Part shown: one piece after another, positions 17,354-28,449 of the stretch | Layout of the letters: every line of letters begins with the position of its first letter | How positions within the stretch are numbered: position 1 is the stretch's first letter | Assembly: GCF_000576305.1 (NCBI RefSeq) | Contig: NZ_BAVZ01000005.1 | Span: 62,001-126,000, forward strand | Length of the DNA: 64,000 bases | Reading direction: 5' to 3' | DNA from: Paenibacillus pini JCM 16418 | Lineage (GTDB): Bacteria > Bacillota > Bacilli > Paenibacillales > Paenibacillaceae | The notes under the pieces: model-generated | What the model was told of the DNA's origin: nothing | The model's input: the letters and a program-made list of their open reading frames with translations, nothing else | Database searches by the model: none | Translations under genes and position numbers: made by a program

Positions 17354-17998
17354 ATGTCCATTAATTTTTATCTAATTGACGGAGCCAATCACTTATTTCA
17401 ATTTCCGGTTAATCCGGAAGAGATCCATATATCACGTCAAAAAGGGTATGAGACGATAACGATGCTACAGCACGGGGAATTTGATTTTGCACAAGGAGAG
17501 AAGGTGAAGGAAATCACCTTCTCTTCTTTTTTTCCAAAAGATTATGATTCCTCTTATTGCCGTTATGAGAACATACCTGAACCTAGCGTGGCAATGAATA
17601 CGATAAATAGTCTTCTTACGTCAAAGAAACCCGTACAATTTATGATCACAGGGACACCTATTAATGTTCCCGTCTTTGTGATTGCTCACAATACGACACT
17701 TCGGGGAGGCGATGAAGGAGATATTTATTTTGAGATTACGCTTCGTACGTGGCGCGAACCCCGTGTGTCAGAAAAAGCAACGAGTAGTAAAGTTAGCGTT
17801 AATAAAGGAACCCCGCGTTCTGATTTGAAAGAGAAAAAGAAAACCTACTCTGTTAAATCTGGAGATTCTCTTTCTAAAATAGCAAAATTAGAGCTAGGCG
17901 ACAGTTCAAAATGGAAAGATATTTACAAGCTAAATACTAATGTAATTGGTAGCAATCCAAATGCGATTAAAGTGGGCCAAAAGCTGGTGATGCCTTGA
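17354..17998 (+). CDS. xkdP: baseplate LysM protein (XkdP-like)
   Basis: A 214-residue protein. The N-terminal DUF-type core (about 1-140) includes FQFPVNPEEIHISRQKGYET, QGEKVKEITFSSFFP and GGDEGDIYFEITLRTWREPRV. The C-terminal LysM (about 165-213) includes YSVKSGDSLSKIAKLELGD and IKVGQKLVMP. XkdP/gp53-like LysM proteins sit at the baseplate hub and connect it to the tube end. Its stop overlaps the TTG start of the next gene by 4 nt, so translation is coupled. Confidence 0.92.
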   Translation: MSINFYLIDGANHLFQFPVNPEEIHISRQKGYETITMLQHGEFDFAQGEKVKEITFSSFFPKDYDSSYCRYENIPEPSVAMNTINSLLTSKKPVQFMITGTPINVPVFVIAHNTTLRGGDEGDIYFEITLRTWREPRVSEKATSSKVSVNKGTPRSDLKEKKKTYSVKSGDSLSKIAKLELGDSSKWKDIYKLNTNVIGSNPNAIKVGQKLVMP

Positions 17999-18974
17999 GT
18001 TATCATCTGATTTTGCAGGATCAATATGATTTGACACCGCTTGTAGAAACAATGACTTTAAAGGACTCTCTGGATCAAATTGCGTATCAAGCTAGCGTCC
18101 GTGTAGCTGTGAATGGTAATATGCCCGCCATTGCTCCAGGAATGGCTATTCGAATCAGTGGTGTGCCGTTTAACAAAGATAGTACAATTCCGCTACTACA
18201 TCCTGCCGTTGTATGGGAAGTTGAAAGCTCAAACAGTGGAACCAAACGTCTATCTCTAGTAATCAATGATCGGACCATTTATCTGGATAAATCGGAAGAT
18301 GAATACCTATTTCCTAAGGACCAGACAGCTACGCAGCGACTGCAAAAATATGCAAAGGACTGGGGCATCCCCTTGTTACCATTGCCAGATACAAGAACAA
18401 AATTAGGTAAAGCTGTATACCGGGCACAGACGATTTTCTCTATGATCCTAGCGGATCTTAAAGAGACAGCGAAAAATGGCGGCGATATGTACCATCCACG
18501 TATGACTAGCGGTGGACTGCAATTATTTAAATTAGGAAGTAATGATTCTCCGTATGTGCTAGATGGAATGATTGATTTGACTCAATTGCGGACACTTGAA
18601 GCACAGTCACCAAAGTTAAAGTGATGACGGCCAACGAAAATGTGGGAAGTGGACAAGAAGTACCCTCAAAGGTACTTGCAGTAGCGGAAGGGGATACTAA
18701 ATCTTTAGGTACACTGCAAAAACTGGTGGAGGATGATCAGGTTAAGTCAGCCGGAGGAGCCGATAAACTGGCAAAGAGTCATCTGACTGGGATACAGGAG
18801 ACGTTTACGATTACCGCAATGGATATAAACACCATAAGAGCTGGGGATGCGGTTTTTTTACAGAAAATTAAATTAATCGTTACTTCAGTGAGTCGAGACC
18901 TTGGCAACCCAGGTTCGATGACCTTAGAGTTAGCTTCTGCCGAATCGGTGAGAAGGAGGTATTATCTTGAGTAA
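17995..18974 (+). CDS. xkdQ: baseplate hub protein XkdQ-like (split by frameshift)
   Basis: Two adjoining frames (17995-18624, 209 aa, and 18621-18974, 117 aa) add up to the normal ~325 residues of one XkdQ protein. The first carries the N-terminal hub fold (SYHLILQDQYDLTPLVETM, WEVESSNSGTKRLSLVINDR). The second has the C-terminal KLAKSHLTGIQETFTITAMD and IRAGDAVFLQKIKLIVTSV. Adding one base near 18616 joins them as SPKVKVMTAN. Alternatively GTG at 18621 overlaps the TGA and both halves are made separately, but XkdQ homologues are single-chain. The protein forms the tail-tip hub, like T4 gp27. Confidence 0.85.
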
Positions 18975-19317
18975 AGATCCATATGGACATTTTGCTGATG
19001 TGATGCGAACCAGTATGTCCAATCAAACCCGACAAGCCCTGAATGGGGTCGGAGCAGTGTTAGGAACAATCACGGGTACGGGACTGAAGCTGGATGATTT
19101 TAAGCATGAGCTTCAGGATTACCTTATTGCTGAGCTGCCAGGAACTTTGTCTATATCGAGCAAAACAGTGAAAGAGACAACTCCTATTAGAGATGGAGAA
19201 GAAGTTCTTCTTGAGCTGAAAAAGGGACTGAAACCTGGCGACCGAGTACTTGCGATGAGAGTAAATAGTGGAAATGATGTGGTAGTTGTCTGTAAGGTGG
19301 TGAGCGGACATGCCTAA
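18967..19317 (+). CDS. xkdR: XkdR-like (DUF2577) baseplate protein
   Basis: A 116-residue protein with the DUF2577 pattern: N-terminal SKDPYGHFADVMRTSMSNQT, central LKLDDFKHELQDYLIAELPG and C-terminal PGDRVLAMRVNSGNDVVVVCKV. TTG start after GGAGGTATTATC. It overlaps the preceding gene by 8 nt and the next by 8 nt, a tightly coupled baseplate operon. Family members are small OB-fold baseplate components. Confidence 0.9.
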   Translation: MSKDPYGHFADVMRTSMSNQTRQALNGVGAVLGTITGTGLKLDDFKHELQDYLIAELPGTLSISSKTVKETTPIRDGEEVLLELKKGLKPGDRVLAMRVNSGNDVVVVCKVVSGHA

Positions 19318-19768
19318 CTTGTTCCCAATGACAGATGAGATGACTTGGACAGATATTACAGATACAGATGCGCTTGAGAATAGTAGGGCTGTGTTCGGAA
19401 GAAGCTGGCGATATGATTTTGGAGCGGGAGAATTTGTGATGAGTCCTACTCGAAAAGTCGCTATTGCTGATGAAAAGTCGGCCTGGGTTGTATGGTGTGA
19501 AAAAGCAATTCGCACGCCGCGTTACCGTCATCTTATTTATTCGCGAGGCTATGGCAGTGAGCTTGAGGAGCTAATCGGTAGCAGCTATGGACATGCTGTT
19601 CAGGAAAGCGAGATTCAGCGCACTGTGAAAGAAACCCTACTGGCTGATACGAGAACAGCTAGCGTAGATAACTTTACATTTTCGTGGAACGGGGAAGCCT
19701 GTCACTTCACTTGCCGGATCAGAAATGTAAGGGATGAAACTGAAATTGTGGAAAGTGTGGTGATCTAA
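19310..19768 (+). CDS. xkdS: XkdS-like (DUF2634, gp25-type) baseplate protein
   Basis: A 152-residue DUF2634 protein, with YDFGAGEFVMSPTRKVAIAD, WVVWCEKAIRTPRYRHLIYS and YGSELEELIGSSYG in order. This family matches the T4 gp25 lysozyme-like baseplate wedge and sheath-initiation component. Its last base is shared with the ATG of the baseplate J gene. Confidence 0.92.
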   Translation: MPNLFPMTDEMTWTDITDTDALENSRAVFGRSWRYDFGAGEFVMSPTRKVAIADEKSAWVVWCEKAIRTPRYRHLIYSRGYGSELEELIGSSYGHAVQESEIQRTVKETLLADTRTASVDNFTFSWNGEACHFTCRIRNVRDETEIVESVVI

Positions 19769-20922
19769 TGGCGGACATACCGCAATATTTGCAAGAGCAG
19801 ACGGAAGAGGAAATTATGAGCCGTATGCTGGAACGAGTGCCTTCGGATATCGACATATCTGAGGGTTCTTTTATTTGGGATGCTCAGGCTCCTGTAGCAT
19901 TCATGCTATCCGAAGCTGCTCTATGGGCGCAGGAACTCTTACGTAGAGGTTTTGCGAGTACGGCAGCAAGTGACAATCCAGATTTTCGATCAGCGGATCT
20001 TGATTTAAGATCTGCTGAGCATGGGATTACACGCCGAGATGCGGTCGCTTCTTCAGGTAATGTTACGTTCACAGGAACCCCTCAAACGATTGTACCAGTG
20101 GGTACTCATGTGGCGACGCCTGCTGATGATGTGTCAGGAGAAGCTTCTATAGAGTATGAAACGACCCAATCCGTAGTACTGGATGAAGGCGGTAAAGGAA
20201 CAGTAGCTGTGCGAGCCGTTAATACAGGTCGTAAGGGAAATGTCCCGGCTGGCGTCATTCATATCATGTCGACATCGGTCAACGGCGTTGCGTCTGTAAC
20301 TAATCTTGAAGCGACGAAAAGCGGTACGGATATGGAGACGGATCAATCGCTGTTGGAACGTTTTTATGCCAAGGTTCGCAGTCAAGGGACAAGTGGTAAC
20401 AAAGCGCAGTATATCCAATGGGCAAATGAAATTGCTGGTGTTGGGGGAGTAGAGGTCGTTCCTTTATGGAAAGGGCCTGGTACCGTAGCACTGTATGTAC
20501 TGGATATGGATAAGCGCGCTGCAAGCAAGGACATCGTGGATGCTGTACAAAAGTATATTGATCCATCTCAAGATGGACAAGGTGAAGGACTTGCACCTGC
20601 TGGACCTGTGGTCACCGTTAAACCTGCTGAGGAAGTAAAGATTAACATTGCCGTCAAAGTTCAGCGTACCAAGGAGAAGCCGTCCACACTTGAGGAGATT
20701 AAAAAGCTCATTGAAGACGGCGTTGGCGCTTATTTGAAACAGATTGCCTTCTTCCGCAAAGATCCTTTGGTGCGTTATACACGCATTGCAGCCGTTCTGC
20801 TCGATATTCCAATCATTGTGGACTATTCGGGGCTAGCGATTAATGGCAGTACAGAGCAGCAAAATATTGAAATTCGTTCTGGTCAGGTGGCGGTATTGGG
20901 GACGGTGAGTGTAAGTGAATAA
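19768..20922 (+). CDS. xkdT: baseplate J/gp47-type protein (XkdT-like)
   Basis: A 384-residue baseplate wedge protein. It opens with DIPQYLQEQTEEEIMSRML and VPSDIDISEGSFIWDA, typical of baseplate J proteins of Gram-positive myophages. A beta-rich domain follows with SGNVTFTGTPQTIVPVGTHV, then GTDMETDQSLLERFYAKVRS and the C-terminal QIAFFRKDPLVRYTRIAAVL. With XkdU and XkdS it builds the wedge that triggers contraction. It overlaps the next gene by 8 nt. Confidence 0.94.
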   Translation: MADIPQYLQEQTEEEIMSRMLERVPSDIDISEGSFIWDAQAPVAFMLSEAALWAQELLRRGFASTAASDNPDFRSADLDLRSAEHGITRRDAVASSGNVTFTGTPQTIVPVGTHVATPADDVSGEASIEYETTQSVVLDEGGKGTVAVRAVNTGRKGNVPAGVIHIMSTSVNGVASVTNLEATKSGTDMETDQSLLERFYAKVRSQGTSGNKAQYIQWANEIAGVGGVEVVPLWKGPGTVALYVLDMDKRAASKDIVDAVQKYIDPSQDGQGEGLAPAGPVVTVKPAEEVKINIAVKVQRTKEKPSTLEEIKKLIEDGVGAYLKQIAFFRKDPLVRYTRIAAVLLDIPIIVDYSGLAINGSTEQQNIEIRSGQVAVLGTVSVSE

Positions 20923-21493
20923 TTTAGAAATGAACAGTTCACGAGGTCGTGAGCTGTTTTCTTATCTTCCGGCCTACTATGAAACTTCTCGTGTAATGCG
21001 TTCGGACATGGATGCTAAGGGGAGCGAGTTAGATGCATTGTACTTGGCCTTGGACGCAACGGTGTCCCAATTCTTCGTTCGAACGGCGACATGGGGATTA
21101 GGACGATGGGAGTTTGAGCTAGGGATTACAACGGATTTGACCAAGCCAATTGAGCAGCGTCGTGCGGTTATTGAATCTAAATTACGCGGAGCGGGAACCT
21201 TCTCAGGTCGCCTCGTTAAAAATGTCGCGGAAGCTTATGACGGTGGGAAAGTCGATGTTTCGTTTCAGCCGGACAAGTGGGGATTTACCGTAAAGTTCAT
21301 GGATACCCTTGGGATTCCTCCGAATTTGGAGGATTTGAAATCGGCTATTGAAGAGATCAAGCCGGCCCATCTATCTGTGGAGTATGAATTCAATTATCTT
21401 CTTATCCGGAACATTCATGATGTGATGACCCTTACCCAAATAGAACAAACGCTATTATCTAAATTTGCAGGAGGTGTGTGGCTTGCCAACTAA
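20915..21493 (+). CDS. xkdU: XkdU/YmfQ-type (DUF2313) baseplate protein
   Basis: A 192-residue protein with GRELFSYLPAYYETSRVMRS near the N-terminus, then LALDATVSQFFVRTATWGLGRWEFELGI cut by the conserved TWGL/WE motif, and RRAVIESKLRGAGTFSGRLV. DUF2313 proteins equal the tail protein I/gp53-like wedge component that binds the fibre. The last codons overlap the fibre gene. Confidence 0.92.
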   Translation: MNNLEMNSSRGRELFSYLPAYYETSRVMRSDMDAKGSELDALYLALDATVSQFFVRTATWGLGRWEFELGITTDLTKPIEQRRAVIESKLRGAGTFSGRLVKNVAEAYDGGKVDVSFQPDKWGFTVKFMDTLGIPPNLEDLKSAIEEIKPAHLSVEYEFNYLLIRNIHDVMTLTQIEQTLLSKFAGGVWLAN

Positions 21494-22643
21494 TACAACG
21501 AAATTGAATCTTTTAAAGATGAATCCCAGCACAGATGGTGCCAAGACTTTTAATATTGATACCATGCTCAATGAGAACTGGGATAAGGTTGATGCGGCTG
21601 TGGGGAAAGTACAGGAAGATGTGAAGAATATTAATCCGGTGCTGCCGGATGGAACTTTGACGCAGAAGGGGATTGTGCAGCTATCTAGTGCAACGGACGG
21701 GGCACGCGAGAGTGTGGCGGCTACGGAGAAGGCAGTGAAGGCGGCGTATGATCGAGGAAGTGCGGGGGTTACGGCTGCGTCAGTAGCACAAGCAAAGGCT
21801 GATGTATTACAGGCAAATCTTACTGCTCATTTAGCAGAAAATGTGACAGACATCACTGCAATTAATAACACATTAGGACTTAAAGCTCCTTTAGCTAATC
21901 CAGTATTTACTGGGACACCTAAAGTTGCGTCTAATAACATTGTGCATTCTGGGAATATATCTAGCTTTATACCGATTGTGGATACAGGTAATCAAGCTGG
22001 TGGATTGTTTTATGTTGATGGAATAAACGGTGTTGACAGTGTGGGAAGGGGAGGGACTTTATCTCCATATAAGACAATAACTTATTGTTTAGGGCAATTA
22101 AAAAAGCATCTAACAGGGAATGTCACTATACGTATAAGGGCTGGTGTTTATGCAGAGAGCTTTAGTATTGAAAATTTTGATGGCCCATATAATTTGCAAT
22201 TGGAGATGTGGTATCCGGATGCCAGATTATCAGTAGATCTTACAGGGTACATCACTGTGAATAATTGCACCCTACTATCTGTTAATTTCTATGGTATAAA
22301 ATTTGCTCAATGTATTGATTCGAGAAGTTATGTTACTAATTTAGATATTAGTAGTTGTGAATTTTATAGCACATTTTTATACGGTATTATTTTTGGAGGT
22401 GGAAATTTGGATGTGAGTTTTACAAACTTTGTAAATAAGCCTACTTGTATGAGTATAAGCTCTGCATTTGCAGTGTTATCCGGCAATAATACTGGTTCAG
22501 GTAACACTCTAGTTATTGATGCAAGTGGGGGAGCTATTATTACTGTAAGAGATACTCTAAATATAGGAGCAAGTAAATTATTTAAAGTTTCAGGAGGGGC
22601 ACAGGTATTTAATACACCAGCTGGAGTTATAAGAACAACTTAA
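21483..22643 (+). CDS. tail fibre / receptor-binding protein
   Basis: About 386 residues from TTG 21483 (GGAGG 10 nt upstream; a longer frame from 21465 overlaps that ribosome site). Residues 1-45 (NLLKMNPSTDGAKTFNIDTM, LNENWDKVDAAV) are the usual baseplate-attachment segment of Gram-positive fibres. A tail-fibre repeat follows (GTLTQKGIVQLSSATDGARE), then a helical neck. From about residue 170 there is a beta-helix-like domain with ladder-like ITVNNCTLLSVNFYGIKF. The A+T content rises sharply in the C-terminal half, as often seen in exchanged receptor-binding domains. It should decide target specificity. Confidence 0.87.
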   Translation: MPTNTTKLNLLKMNPSTDGAKTFNIDTMLNENWDKVDAAVGKVQEDVKNINPVLPDGTLTQKGIVQLSSATDGARESVAATEKAVKAAYDRGSAGVTAASVAQAKADVLQANLTAHLAENVTDITAINNTLGLKAPLANPVFTGTPKVASNNIVHSGNISSFIPIVDTGNQAGGLFYVDGINGVDSVGRGGTLSPYKTITYCLGQLKKHLTGNVTIRIRAGVYAESFSIENFDGPYNLQLEMWYPDARLSVDLTGYITVNNCTLLSVNFYGIKFAQCIDSRSYVTNLDISSCEFYSTFLYGIIFGGGNLDVSFTNFVNKPTCMSISSAFAVLSGNNTGSGNTLVIDASGGAIITVRDTLNIGASKLFKVSGGAQVFNTPAGVIRTT

Positions 22644-22654
22644 AGGAGGATAAT

Positions 22655-22948
22655 ATGCTAGCATATATATATACACTGGAAGATGGTCGTATCATAGATT
22701 TTGTTCCTGACGTAATTTCTATTGTAAGTGATCAGATAAACGGGGCTACGTTATGTATTGGAGGTATAGATCTAAATAAATTCTCTATATTTGTTACTGA
22801 TGAAAAGTTTGAATTGAATCAAGTGATTCCTGCAGGTGCAGTAAATCACCGATCCAAATTCACAGGATGTTCTCAAGAAGAAATCCAAGCAGATCTGAAA
22901 AATCGCTTGGCTGATATTGAGATTGCAATGTCTAAGATGTTTGGATAA
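22655..22948 (+). CDS. small fibre-module protein (XkdW position)
   Basis: A 97-residue protein after a clean AAAGGAGG. It has a beta-rich N-terminal part (LAYIYTLEDGRIIDFVPDVI) and a C-terminal helix (EEIQADLKNRLADIEIAMSK) that may trimerise. By position it equals XkdW of PBSX or a fibre assembly chaperone. The family was not recognised. It is as A+T-rich as the end of the fibre gene, so it may travel with the fibre. Confidence 0.7.
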   Translation: MLAYIYTLEDGRIIDFVPDVISIVSDQINGATLCIGGIDLNKFSIFVTDEKFELNQVIPAGAVNHRSKFTGCSQEEIQADLKNRLADIEIAMSKMFG

Positions 22949-22974
22949 TTTAAATTTAATGGAGGTGAAATGAT

Positions 22975-23154
22975 ATGGCATTGGAACCATTTGAGATGCG
23001 TATTATGGTAAATGCATGTATCACTCGATACGAAATTGATGAAGTACCTATGAATACTATTATTAACAGTTACAACATAACAAAAGATGATGCTAATTTA
23101 ATTCGTTCTGAGATTCTTGAAAGGAAAGGAGAAATCATTTTTGACGTAGAGTAG
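22975..23154 (+). CDS. 59-residue protein in the XkdX position
   Basis: It begins MALEPFEMRIMVNACITRYE and ends RKGEIIFDVE, with the start after GGAGGTGA. It is the third A+T-rich gene of the fibre block and lies just before the terminator that separates fibre and lysis genes. PBSX-like clusters carry a 50-60 aa XkdX gene here; sequence similarity could not be tested, so the link is positional. Confidence 0.62.
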   Translation: MALEPFEMRIMVNACITRYEIDEVPMNTIINSYNITKDDANLIRSEILERKGEIIFDVE

Positions 23155-23287
23155 AATCAGTTATAGAAATGACTTTCTATTTATCTGTGATTAGATTCTT
23201 TAAAAGGGTGGTTAAACGTTATACTTTAAGACTCCAATAAATAGTGACCAACTATACTATGCCAAAAAGACACCTAATATGTATTCC

Positions 23288-23316
23288 CCCTCGGGCCCTC
23301 CCCCCGAGGGCTTTTT
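23288..23316 (+). terminator. terminator between fibre block and lysis cassette
   Basis: CCCTCGGG pairs with CCCGAGGG across CCCTCCC and is followed by CTTTTTT. It would lower read-through into holin and endolysin. Confidence 0.88.
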
Positions 23317-23354
23317 TCCATCTCAACAAATCATTCCCCAAGGAGGGAAGGTAC

Positions 23355-23792
23355 ATGAACGATGACTCTCTTATCATTAACATCATTACAATCATATCCA
23401 CAGCGTTTGGGGCGATGATCGGATATCTGTTTGGAGGTTGGGGCGTATTAATCAACTTATTATTAATACTCGTAATTGTGGATTGGCTTACGGGTTGGGC
23501 AGTCGCATGGACGAACGGCGAGCTAAAGAGCCATAAAGGTTATTACGGGATCATGCGAAAAATCATTATTTTCCTCATGGTCACGGTGGCACATTTTATA
23601 GATCAGGTGCTTGGAAATCAAGGTTATTTCCAAGATGCCGTGATCTTTTTTTATATGGCAAATGAACTGCTGAGCATTATTGAAAATGCGGGTCGCATGG
23701 GCTTACCCGTGCCGAAGGCATTTCGGAAGGCTTTAGAAATATTAGAAACGAAATCAGGAGAGGAGGAATCGATTCATCATGAACCCAAATGA
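23355..23792 (+). CDS. phage holin (TcdE/holin-4 family type)
   Basis: A 145-residue protein with three or four hydrophobic segments: ITIISTAFGAMIGYLFGG, INLLLILVIVDWLTGWAVAW and IIIFLMVTVAHFIDQVLG. The signature DWLTGWAVAWTNGELKSHKGYYGI identifies the TcdE-like phage holin family (shown in parts: DWLTG, LKSHKGYYG). The start is the ATG after AAGGAGGGAAGG; the longer frame upstream is not used. It overlaps the endolysin by 14 nt. It opens the membrane for endolysin release, so producers of the particle lyse. Confidence 0.9.
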   Translation: MNDDSLIINIITIISTAFGAMIGYLFGGWGVLINLLLILVIVDWLTGWAVAWTNGELKSHKGYYGIMRKIIIFLMVTVAHFIDQVLGNQGYFQDAVIFFYMANELLSIIENAGRMGLPVPKAFRKALEILETKSGEEESIHHEPK

Positions 23793-24513
23793 ATTTATTA
23801 CAGCGATTGCACCCCATGCCATTCAAGATATGCAGAAATGCGGCATCCCCGCATCGCTTACGATTGCTCAGGCTATTTTGGAATCCAACTGGGGTAAGAG
23901 TGGGCTGACCGCTCAGGCCAATAATCTATTCGGTATTAAAGGCACGGGTACGATCGGGTCGGTGGACATGCCAACGACGGAGTATGTGCAAGGGAAAGCT
24001 ACCAAGGTGACCGCATCCTTTCGGAAATATCGCAATTGGGCGGAGTCGATCACAGACCATTCAAACTTACTGCTAAAAGGAACGAAAGATCAGCCGAATC
24101 GTTATCACGGTGTCCTGCATGCAAATTACCGAGCAGCGGCCGAGGCCGTTTGGAAAGGTGGATATGCCACAGATCCTAAGTATCCGGCGAAGCTGATCAG
24201 CATCATCGAAGCGAATCGCCTGGATCAATATGACGTACAATCCAATGCGGAGGGAGATCAAGATGATATGAATGCAGTAGGCATGAACACAATTGAAGCA
24301 GAGAAACAAATACAGAGTTTAACCCAAACGGTAGTTCAGTTAAAGCAGCGGATAACAGCGCTCGAGGAAAGACATCATATGCCAGCTCCAATATGGGCCG
24401 AATCAGCCGTAAAGGCTGCGGTGAAAGCAGGTATTCTAGATACGCCGGAACAAAGCAGCTATGATTTCTATAGACTGCTTACGATTTTACAAAGACTGCA
24501 TGTCCTTTCATAG
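23779..24513 (+). CDS. endolysin, glucosaminidase domain (FlgJ/LytG type)
   Basis: A 244-residue protein. Residues 5-150 form the glucosaminidase domain, with IPASLTIAQAILESNWGKSG (catalytic Glu), NNLFGIKG and FRKYRNWAESITDHSNLL. A coiled-coil-like linker follows (VVQLKQRITALEERH), then a C-terminal ~45-residue segment (APIWAESAVKAAVKAGILDT) of the SLH-like type common in Bacillales phage lysins. It cuts peptidoglycan glycan strands once the holin has fired. It ends the tail locus and is followed by a terminator. Confidence 0.92.
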   Translation: MNPNEFITAIAPHAIQDMQKCGIPASLTIAQAILESNWGKSGLTAQANNLFGIKGTGTIGSVDMPTTEYVQGKATKVTASFRKYRNWAESITDHSNLLLKGTKDQPNRYHGVLHANYRAAAEAVWKGGYATDPKYPAKLISIIEANRLDQYDVQSNAEGDQDDMNAVGMNTIEAEKQIQSLTQTVVQLKQRITALEERHHMPAPIWAESAVKAAVKAGILDTPEQSSYDFYRLLTILQRLHVLS

Positions 24514-24529
24514 TTTTTAGTTTTAAGCA

Positions 24530-24573
24530 AAGGGTCTTCTTCTCTCAACAGAGGGTGGAAGGCCCTTATTTCT
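24530..24573 (+). terminator. terminator of the tailocin locus
   Basis: AAGGGTCTTC pairs with GAAGGCCCTT (one mismatch) and is followed by a T-rich tail. Confidence 0.75.
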
Positions 24574-24740
24574 GTGTAATAGATGATAACTAGGTCACGG
24601 AACTGAAGTTTAACCATAGCTTGAAATGAACTAGACCCTAGCTAGACTCGTCGCCTAACCAGAGACCTAATCAGTCATAAAGTATAGTATATTATTATTA
24701 GTATACGTATCAGATGGAACGCGGCATGACCAACATGTAG

Positions 24741-26249
<1,509 letters not shown>

Positions 26250-26262
26250 GAGATGAGCCGAA

Positions 26263-27934
26263 GTGACATGGTCTAATGTTCATAGAGACGAAATCCGTAG
26301 AAGCTTAAGCGGGCAGAAGTATGATGTCCTCATTATTGGAGGCGGCATTACCGGAGCTGGAATTGCACTGGATGCAGCAAGCAGGGGAATGTCGGTTGCC
26401 CTTGTAGACATGCAAGATTTTGCTGCGGGAACCTCGAGTAGATCTACGAAATTGGTGCATGGCGGTCTACGTTACTTAAAGCAATTGGAGATCAAAATGG
26501 TAGCCGAAGTGGGGAAGGAAAGAGCTATCGTCTATGAAAATGGCCCTCATGTCACGTCGCCAGAATGGATGCTTCTGCCTATGCACACGGGTGGAACCTT
26601 TGGTAGATTCAGCACGTCCATCGGGCTGAGAGTCTATGACTTTCTGGCTGGCGTTAAAAAGGGAGAACGGCGCGTGATGCTTTCATCCCAAGAAACGCTA
26701 CATAAAGAACCGCTTCTGAAGAAGCAGGGTCTTAAGGGCGGCGGCTATTACGTTGAATACCGTACAGATGATGCCAGATTAACAATTGAAGTCATGAAAG
26801 CGGCTGTTGAGCACGGGGCATTTGCTCTAAATTATGCCAAAGTGGAGAGCTTGATCTATGATGGCAATGGACAGGTAACGGGGGCTTCCATTTCCGATCA
26901 ACTGCTAGGTGAACCCTTTGAAGTGAAGGCTACCAAAGTTGTAAATGCCACAGGCCCATGGGTAGACGAAATTAGAGCTAGCGACTCTTCTAAACAAGGT
27001 AAAACGCTCAAATTAACGAAAGGTGTGCATCTCGTTATTGATCAAGCGAAATTTCCATTGAAGCAGGCGGTTTATTTTGACACGCATGATAAACGGATGG
27101 TGTTCGCGATCCCACGGGATGGCAAAACTTATGTAGGCACAACGGATACCTTCTATAATACCGATCCCATCCATCCGCAAATGACCGCGAGTGATCGTTC
27201 CTATATTATTAATGCGATTAATGATATGTTTCCTAGCGTTAAAATGTGTGAGAAAGACGTAGAGTCGAGCTGGGCGGGGGTACGTCCACTGATCCTTGAA
27301 GAAGGCAAAGATCCGTCTGAGATATCCCGTAAAGATGAAATTTGGGAATCTGCATCAGCTCATAAGCATCGCAGGTGGTAAATTAACAGGTTATCGCAAA
27401 ATGGGCGAGACCATTGTGGATATGCTCTCTGACAAATTAACTTCGGCAGGACATCATCCATTGCAACCATGCTTGACGAAGCATCTGCCCATTTCAGGAG
27501 GAGAGGTAGGCGGTTCACTAGCATTCGAAGCCTTTGTGCAAAAGACCGCTGATGCCGGCATTCACGCAGGTCTCTCTCATATGGACGCACTACGTATAGC
27601 TCGAACCTATGGCACAAATGCACCGCAGGTATTTAATCTCATTCATCTTCAAAGCTCCGATGCGGATCGGATGGGGTTACCAAGGATGCTATTCGGTCAG
27701 TTAGCTTATGCACTGGAGGCAGAGATGATTGCAACACCGGTGGACTTTTTCACTCGTCGGATAGGAGCTACATTATTCAACATCCAGCTCGTTCATCAAT
27801 GGAAGGGTCCCGTGATTGAATATATGAGTGACAGGTTTAACTGGAGTCAGCCTGTGAGAGACAAGCATAGCGCTGAGCTGGAACAAGCACTTTTAGATGC
27901 AGTTACGCCTGCAGATGAAATTTGCAAACCATAA
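26263..27934 (+). CDS. glpD: glycerol-3-phosphate dehydrogenase (FAD, aerobic), frameshifted
   Basis: About 557 residues if corrected. The first frame (GTG 26263 to 27381) has the FAD fold [20 protein letters not shown] and [20 protein letters not shown]. It derails at ESASAHKH near 27358, where homologues read [17 protein letters not shown]; that sequence continues in a second frame to 27934. Two bases appear to be missing. The enzyme oxidises glycerol-3-P to dihydroxyacetone-P and feeds electrons to quinone. As read, the chain would end at 372 residues and lose the C-terminal domain, giving a likely inactive enzyme unless the indel is a sequencing error. Confidence 0.9.
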
Positions 27935-27956
27935 GAAATATGTCGACTTTCATTGT

Positions 27957-27990
27957 AAAAAGGGGGATTATATCTAATCTCTCTTTTTTT
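27957..27990 (+). terminator. terminator after glpD
   Basis: AAAAAGGGGGATTA and TAATCTCTCTTTTTT pair, with G-U wobbles, across TATC. Confidence 0.75.
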
Positions 27991-28449
27991 GAACAAAAAA
28001 ATCATAAATATAGAAATAAGTGCAAATTAAATATTGAAAAATGTAAAATATTTCTTGAAACTGAGTATTTCTTGTAGTAAAGTGAAAAATTAATTAGGAC
28101 AATAAATGTATCAACGCATCGCCTCTACACTCAAATGATTTTGTTCATGTTACCTTCTCCCACAGCTTTACTTCCAATTCAGACAGAAGTCACCTGTCGC
28201 ACGAATTCCAACCCTACATATATGTCGCAACCTCACATTGAGAATTCATTTCGATCATCTTCAGAGATGTACAACATCCATTAGGTTTCCTAGAACGTCT
28301 TTAAAGAGTCTCTAACACGAACAGTAGAAAGTTAAAGCGCTATAAAATGTAAGCGGATTCGTAGTGTTTGCTTGCGTACTGATTTGACCTATGTTCAATA
28401 GTGGCGTAATAACCAAATTTCATATTTTCTTACCCAAAGGAGTCTTGGT
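27991..28449. other. 459-bp A+T-rich intergenic region before the peptide importer
   Basis: No credible gene is present. A TTAAAGCGCTATAA box at 28332 resembles a catabolite-responsive element (core AAAGCGCT), and CAAAGGAG precedes the first importer gene. No T-box or other riboswitch core was recognised. The region is long enough for complex control of the operon. Confidence 0.45.

Noticed and set aside
9334-24513. Intact prophage
   Set aside because: No integrase, terminase, portal, capsid or attachment repeats were found; only tail, lysis and control genes.
27991-28449. T-box or other riboswitch before the peptide importer
   Set aside because: No T-box sequence, specifier stem or terminator/antiterminator pair was recognised.
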